In this document: positions 27,370 through 31,614 of the stretch, one piece after another | How the letters are laid out: every line of letters starts with the position of its first letter | Numbering within the stretch: the stretch's first letter is position 1 | Assembly (NCBI GenBank): GCA_030648815.1 | Contig: JAUSHA010000016.1 | Location: forward strand, 1-31,614 | Length of the DNA stretch: 31,614 nt | Direction: 5' to 3' | From: a bacterium | GTDB taxonomy: Bacteria > Patescibacteriota > Minisyncoccia > Minisyncoccales > MHMH01 | Notes under the pieces: generated by a model | Seen by the model: the letters and a program-made list of their open reading frames with translations, nothing else | What the model was told of the DNA's origin: nothing | Database searches by the model: none | Translations under genes and position numbers: made by a program

Positions 27370-28304
27370 AAATACCGGATATTTTTTACAAAATAGCCAG
27401 AAAAGCCGGCGTAGCCGACAAGCCGGTTGTTATGCAGTTTCCCAGAGAAGTTGATGTGGGATTAACCAATTCCTGCAATTTGAAGTGCTCTTTTTGCCTG
27501 AATGGCAGCATAAAAAAGAACAGGGGATTTATGGAAGAATCCCTTTTTAAGTCTTTGGCGGATTGTCTGGCGGATAAATTCCGCTCAAAGACGAATTTGG
27601 GACTTGGCTTGTTCGGCGAAGCCACCTTGCACCCCAAGTTTATTGACTTTCTTAACTACGCTTCTTGGCGTGGGTTGAAAATACATATTTCCACGAATTT
27701 TGTAAGCGTCAGCCGGGAAATATCCCAGGCTCTTATTGATGCCCAAACCGACCTGGTGGAGATTTCTTTTTATACGCTTAATAAGGAAAATTATAATAAA
27801 ATAGTCGGCGTTGAGGTCTACGATCATGTTTTAGAAAATATCCATTCGTTCTTAGCTGACGCTGAAAAGTCAGGATTTAACGGACAGATAAGATTGAGAC
27901 CGTTCAGCGATTTCGCCAAAGAGACGCCCGCTTACCAAAAAGAATTTTATCAAAAGTATCCCAATTTGCATTTTGACACTCACGAGCCAAAAACAATGGC
28001 AAACTGGGCGGGTTTCTTAAAACTTCCAAAACTTTTAAAGGGCGTTTATATGCAAGTGCCCTGTTCCTTTCCCTTTAGCCGCATGACTGTTGATTGGGAC
28101 GGCGAAGTAAGGCTTTGCTGTAATGCCATGATGGCCGACGATCTTATCGTTGGCCGCGTGATGCAAGATTATAATCTGTACGATTTATGGAATGGCCAGA
28201 AGTTTAATGAAATAAGGGAGAAGTTTTCCAAAATAAATTACAAAGATTTCCCCTCCTGCCCCAATTGTTATTTTTCCAGAAGATATTTTCCTTTACGCAA
28301 ATGA
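27366..28304 (+). CDS. Radical SAM protein with SPASM-like C-terminus
   Basis: A 312-residue radical SAM enzyme. The [4Fe-4S] motif is Cys37-x3-Cys41-x2-Cys44 in NSCNLKCSFC, near the end of an N-terminal strand. The C-terminal region has a SPASM/Twitch-like set of cysteines: VPCSFPF, EVRLCCNAM and FPSCPNC. Such proteins in glycan loci may rearrange, deaminate or epimerise sugars, but peptide substrates are also known for SPASM enzymes. ATG 27366 overlaps the previous stop (ATGA) and is preferred to an upstream TTG. The stop overlaps the methyltransferase start the same way. Confidence 0.87.
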   Translation: MKIPDIFYKIARKAGVADKPVVMQFPREVDVGLTNSCNLKCSFCLNGSIKKNRGFMEESLFKSLADCLADKFRSKTNLGLGLFGEATLHPKFIDFLNYASWRGLKIHISTNFVSVSREISQALIDAQTDLVEISFYTLNKENYNKIVGVEVYDHVLENIHSFLADAEKSGFNGQIRLRPFSDFAKETPAYQKEFYQKYPNLHFDTHEPKTMANWAGFLKLPKLLKGVYMQVPCSFPFSRMTVDWDGEVRLCCNAMMADDLIVGRVMQDYNLYDLWNGQKFNEIREKFSKINYKDFPSCPNCYFSRRYFPLRK

Positions 28305-29107
28305 TTATTTCAAATCAAAGATACGAATTGGCGCAAAAAGCCCATAAGGATCACTGGGAAAAGAGATGGAAGGGCAATTGCGAACGGCAGGAGAGAACCG
28401 GCGAATATCGCAGGTATCAGGCGGATTTGCTGAAAAAATATGTTAATCTTAACTCCGGCAGCAAAATTTTAGATGTTGGCTGCGGTTTGGGCGGTTTGAT
28501 TAATTATCTTGATTATGGAGAAAGATACGGCTTGGATACGCTGATGGATTATTTTCTGCAGGATTTTGACATGGCAAAAGAAGTAAAATGGATAAAGGGG
28601 CGCGGAGAAAATTTGCCGTTCCATGATGATTTTTTTGATGTGATAATCTCCACGAATTTCATAGATCATATTCAGGATCCGCCGAAAGTTTTAGCAGAAA
28701 TGCGCCGAGTCGTAAAAAAACAAGGTTTTCTGTTTTTGACGGTTGATACTTTTCCTTGGTGGGTCAAGTCGGTTAAGATGTTTTTGGAAAGCATAGGCAA
28801 GGGCAACTGGGGGCATCCCTACACCTTTACCCGCAATGAAGTAAAAAAGATTATTGGCGGATCGGGTTTCAAGATAATAAAGATATTCAATGAAAGCGAT
28901 AATTTGAAAGGCGTTATCGGCGACAATAAGGAAAAAGACGCAATTCCTTTTAAGTCCAAGAGTAAGATTGACAGAGCTCTTGAGATAAAAAAACAGCGTG
29001 GCTACGGTGGCTTATTCGGGGAATTTTTGGCAGTCATTCTTTTGCGTATTTTTCAGGAAGGCCGTTTTTATCATAAGCGACATACGGTATTTATCGCAGT
29101 TAAATAA
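28301..29107 (+). CDS. SAM-dependent methyltransferase, class I
   Basis: A 268-residue class I methyltransferase: motif I is ILDVGCGLGG (about 56-65), a later acidic strand is DVIISTNFIDHI, and the DPPKVLAEMRRVVKKQGFLFL block is the usual post-motif helix and strand of the Methyltransf_11 type. It probably methylates a sugar in the glycan made by this operon, though the substrate cannot be seen. A charged N-terminal extension (KAHKDHWEKRWKGNCERQER) precedes the core. ATG 28301 is in ATGA overlap with the radical SAM gene; a TTG upstream would overlap it by 40 nt and is rejected. Confidence 0.85.
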   Translation: MIISNQRYELAQKAHKDHWEKRWKGNCERQERTGEYRRYQADLLKKYVNLNSGSKILDVGCGLGGLINYLDYGERYGLDTLMDYFLQDFDMAKEVKWIKGRGENLPFHDDFFDVIISTNFIDHIQDPPKVLAEMRRVVKKQGFLFLTVDTFPWWVKSVKMFLESIGKGNWGHPYTFTRNEVKKIIGGSGFKIIKIFNESDNLKGVIGDNKEKDAIPFKSKSKIDRALEIKKQRGYGGLFGEFLAVILLRIFQEGRFYHKRHTVFIAVK

Positions 29108-29110
29108 AAA

Positions 29111-30502
29111 ATGAAAATATTATTTATTTTTCCTCAAGTCGGGTCGGCAGGCCTTTGGAGCGTCGGCATTGCCTCAATGTCGGCAGTTTTGAAAAAGGCC
29201 GGGCACGAAGTTGATTTGTTTGAAATAGACGACTTAAAACAGCAAGCCGATCTTTTAAGGCGAATAAAAGAAAATCAGCCGGATGCCATAGGCATTTCCA
29301 CTAATTCTCATCAATTTCTTTACGCCAGAAAAATTGCCAGAACAATAAAAGAAGTATGCCAAATTCCTATTTTTGTCGGCGGGGTGCACATCATTTTATT
29401 TCCGAATTCATTGGAAAAAGAAGAGGCGTTTGATGGAGTCTGCCTTGGAGAAGGGGAGGAGGCCTTTTTGGAGTTAATCAATAAGATGCAGAAAGGAGAG
29501 GATTATTTTAATACCAAAAATTTTTGGTTCCGTAACGATAACAAAATTATCAAGAATGAGCCTATGGGATTAGTGGGGAATTTGGATGAATTACCCTTTC
29601 CCGACAGGCATATTTTCCGTTATTTTATAAAATACAGGCAAAAGGAGATAATGCCCAGATTTATTTTTTCCCGGGGTTGCCCGTTTAATTGCACTTATTG
29701 TTGCAACCACGCCTTAAAGCAAAAGTATGCCGGCTTAGGAAAATATTTAAGATTTCGCAGCGTGGATAAGGCAATTGAAGAAATCAGGGATCTTAAGCAA
29801 AATTACAATTTTCGCCACATCAAGCTGGATGACGACACCTTTTCTTTAAATAAAAATTGGCTGCTTGAATTTTGCGATAAACTTCCCAAGAATTTTGACA
29901 TGACCTTTGAGTGTAATATCAGGCCAGGCAGTGTGGACGATGAGTCATTAGCCGCTCTCAAGGCCGGGGGCTGCAGCATGATTAAGGTTGGCATTGAGTC
30001 GGGCAATGAATTGTTGAGGAAAGAGGCCCTGGGCAGGAGCATCAGCAATCAGGATATTATTGAACTTTTTAAAAAAGCGAAGAAGCTTGGATTGAAGACT
30101 TATTCTTTCAACATAATCGGCATTCCCGGGGAAACAAAAAAAAGCGTTAAGGAGGCTGTTGATTTGAATGTTCAACTTCGTCCGGATTTTATGCAGGTGA
30201 GCGTATTTTATCCTTACCCCGGGACAACCCTAGGGGAAAGATGCCAAAAAGAGGGCTTGATAAGAAATGATTCGGCCGATACTTATTTTAAGAAGTCAAT
30301 TTTAGAGCTTCCCACGATTTCCAAGAAGGAGATAGAGTCGGCCGTCAAAAATTTTAAATTCAATATTTATAAGCATTACGATGTTAAGAAGGCTGTTTTA
30401 GAAAAAAAAGAACAGTTAAAGGATTTTGTCGTTTCAAAGCCGCGACTGCGATTTTTCGCCAGGTTTATTTATAAATTAGTAGGGTCGCTCCTAAAGATAT
30501 GA
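29111..30502 (+). CDS. B12-binding-domain radical SAM protein
   Basis: A 463-residue protein with an N-terminal cobalamin-binding-like Rossmann domain (1 to about 130: LWSVGIASMSAVLKKAGHEV, then PDAIGIST, FVGGVH, CLGEGEEAFL) and a radical SAM barrel with Cys190-x3-Cys194-x2-Cys197 in SRGCPFNCTYCC. Core features KLDDDTF, GIESGNE and FNIIGIPGET follow. The DxHxxG cobalamin ligand motif is absent, as in many of this family. Members methylate or rearrange unactivated carbons, including in lipids and natural products; the substrate here is unknown. It starts 3 nt after the methyltransferase stop and ends in ATGA overlap with the next GT4. Confidence 0.88.
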   Translation: MKILFIFPQVGSAGLWSVGIASMSAVLKKAGHEVDLFEIDDLKQQADLLRRIKENQPDAIGISTNSHQFLYARKIARTIKEVCQIPIFVGGVHIILFPNSLEKEEAFDGVCLGEGEEAFLELINKMQKGEDYFNTKNFWFRNDNKIIKNEPMGLVGNLDELPFPDRHIFRYFIKYRQKEIMPRFIFSRGCPFNCTYCCNHALKQKYAGLGKYLRFRSVDKAIEEIRDLKQNYNFRHIKLDDDTFSLNKNWLLEFCDKLPKNFDMTFECNIRPGSVDDESLAALKAGGCSMIKVGIESGNELLRKEALGRSISNQDIIELFKKAKKLGLKTYSFNIIGIPGETKKSVKEAVDLNVQLRPDFMQVSVFYPYPGTTLGERCQKEGLIRNDSADTYFKKSILELPTISKKEIESAVKNFKFNIYKHYDVKKAVLEKKEQLKDFVVSKPRLRFFARFIYKLVGSLLKI

Positions 30503-31614
30503 AGATGAAAGTTTTAATTTTAGCCGGTAATTTTCCGCCTTTAAGCTTGGGAGGGGCCGGTTTTTCTGTTTTCGGTTTGGCCCGCGGATTGCAAAAGGCG
30601 GATTGTGAAGTTTCTGTGGTCACCACCTGCCAAGATAAATCCGGCGAGAAAAATTTTAAGTATCAGGGCCTGCAAATTTTTAGAATTTTTGCCAATTATC
30701 ATGAAAGATGGCGGGCGTATTTAAGCTTATATAATCCTCAAACGGTTGGAAAAGTTAAGAAGCTTATTGGAAAAATAAACCCGGATGTTATTCATGCTCA
30801 TAATATTAATTGGTATCTTTCTTACCATTGCTTGAAAATAGCCAAAGAATTCAAAAAACCGATTTTTTTCACGGCAAGAGATACCACGGAGTTCACTTAT
30901 GGCAAATTAGCGACCCAACGCTATTTGGATAATTTTAATACCAAGATTTCCTGGTCGGATAATTTAAAACAGGCTCAAAAAAGATATAATCCCATCAGGA
31001 ATTTTTTGATCAGAAGATATTTGAAAAATACCGATAAAATTTTCAGCGTAAGCCACGCCCTGAAAAATGCTTTGAATCAAAACGGCATACAAAATGTGGA
31101 AACCATCCATACCGGTATAGATGTTGCCGATTGGAAGATAGGTCAAGACGCCGTCAGGAAATTTAAGAAAAAACACGGGCTTTCGGGCCAAAAAATAGTT
31201 TTTTTCGGCGGCAGAATTTCCGGCTTAAAAGGATGGGGTCAGATTAATCAGGCAATGTCCATAGTTAAAAAAGAAGTGCCTAAAGCTGTTTTATTGGTTG
31301 CAGGGAAGGAGGGGATAGGCTGGCTGGAGGGCGATGAATTGAAAGCCGCCTATTGGTCGGCTGATATTGTCGTCGTGCCGTCAATTTACTTGGATCCATT
31401 CCCCAGGAGCAATCTGGAAGCCATGGCCTGCAAGCGGCCAGTTATCGCCACTTGTTATGGCGGGAGTCCCGAGATAGTGCAAGACGGCCGGACGGGTTAT
31501 GTGGTTAATCCGCTTAATGCCGAATTAATGGCAAAAAAGATTATTGATCTGCTGAAGAATCCCCGAAAGGCAAAAAAATTAGGCCAAGCCGGCTACGAGC
31601 GAGTTAAAAAAGAT
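30499..31614 (+). CDS. Family 4 glycosyltransferase, 3' end outside the window
   Basis: The frame is open from ATG 30499 (ATGA overlap with the previous stop) to the window edge, 372 codons. The N-terminal PPLSLGGAGFSVFGLARGL is the GT4 acceptor-side glycine loop, PDVIHAHN is a conserved middle block, and the C-terminal GGRISGLKGWGQ, LDPFPRSNLEAMACKRPVIA and GGSPEIV form the donor site. The EX7E motif here reads D...E. It is a second GT4 in the operon, so at least two sugars are added. The 3' end and any later genes are not seen. Confidence 0.88.
   Translation, partial: MKMKVLILAGNFPPLSLGGAGFSVFGLARGLQKADCEVSVVTTCQDKSGEKNFKYQGLQIFRIFANYHERWRAYLSLYNPQTVGKVKKLIGKINPDVIHAHNINWYLSYHCLKIAKEFKKPIFFTARDTTEFTYGKLATQRYLDNFNTKISWSDNLKQAQKRYNPIRNFLIRRYLKNTDKIFSVSHALKNALNQNGIQNVETIHTGIDVADWKIGQDAVRKFKKKHGLSGQKIVFFGGRISGLKGWGQINQAMSIVKKEVPKAVLLVAGKEGIGWLEGDELKAAYWSADIVVVPSIYLDPFPRSNLEAMACKRPVIATCYGGSPEIVQDGRTGYVVNPLNAELMAKKIIDLLKNPRKAKKLGQAGYERVKKD

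Overview
The window looks like a chromosomal segment of an uncultured Patescibacteria/CPR bacterium. That placement is an inference, from four things: in-frame GC-rich palindromes inside coding regions (one encodes the peptide LPAGRQG, which I recall from this radiation but could not look up); many short lineage-restricted hypothetical proteins; very compact packing with ATGA and TAATG gene junctions; and use of TGA as an ordinary stop, which argues against the UGA-recoding CPR groups. No tRNA, rRNA, CRISPR array, integrase or transposase was found.

Layout. (1) 1-8364 is a glycan region. On the minus strand lie a GT2/DUF2304 pair, a fused HddC-GmhB protein, HddA, GmhA, a sugar epimerase and the start of a B12-type radical SAM protein. 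Together the heptose genes supply every step from sedoheptulose-7-phosphate to GDP-D-glycero-alpha-D-manno-heptose. A plus-strand short recQ splits them, and a GT39-like membrane glycosyltransferase diverges from the GT2 gene with 3 bp between start codons. (2) 8365-14320 is a run of small, individually controlled units: two HAD-like proteins, a Nudix hydrolase, homoserine dehydrogenase and several unknowns. These have TTGAC-type promoters with extended -10 boxes, strong Shine-Dalgarno sites, frequent TTG starts and hairpin terminators. (3) 14397-19098 is tightly packed: two unknowns, a PQ-loop-like membrane protein, an S51 peptidase, a TspO-family protein, and three surface or exported proteins (a Gmad2-domain protein, a small anchored protein and a cysteine-repeat secreted protein). 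(4) 19145-25210 holds an AlkD DNA glycosylase, an AroB-family enzyme, a 29-residue Cys/Glu/Lys peptide, a VWA-domain protein, an RlhA-like U32 protein and an unknown 317-residue protein. (5) 25322-31614 is a second glycan operon: GT4, GDP-mannose dehydratase-like SDR, radical SAM/SPASM protein, methyltransferase, B12-type radical SAM protein and a second GT4 cut by the window end. All its junctions overlap or lie within 4 nt.

How it works together. Both ends appear to build and decorate a surface polysaccharide or glycoprotein from nucleotide sugars (GDP-heptose and a GDP-deoxyhexose are the best guesses). The GT2/DUF2304 pair and the GT39-like protein suggest a lipid-linked sugar donor and its use at the membrane. 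The exported proteins in region 3 are plausible envelope partners. Two translation styles coexist: genes whose -10 box sits 6-8 nt before the ATG (predicted leaderless mRNAs), and genes with AAGGAGG sites and ATG or TTG starts.
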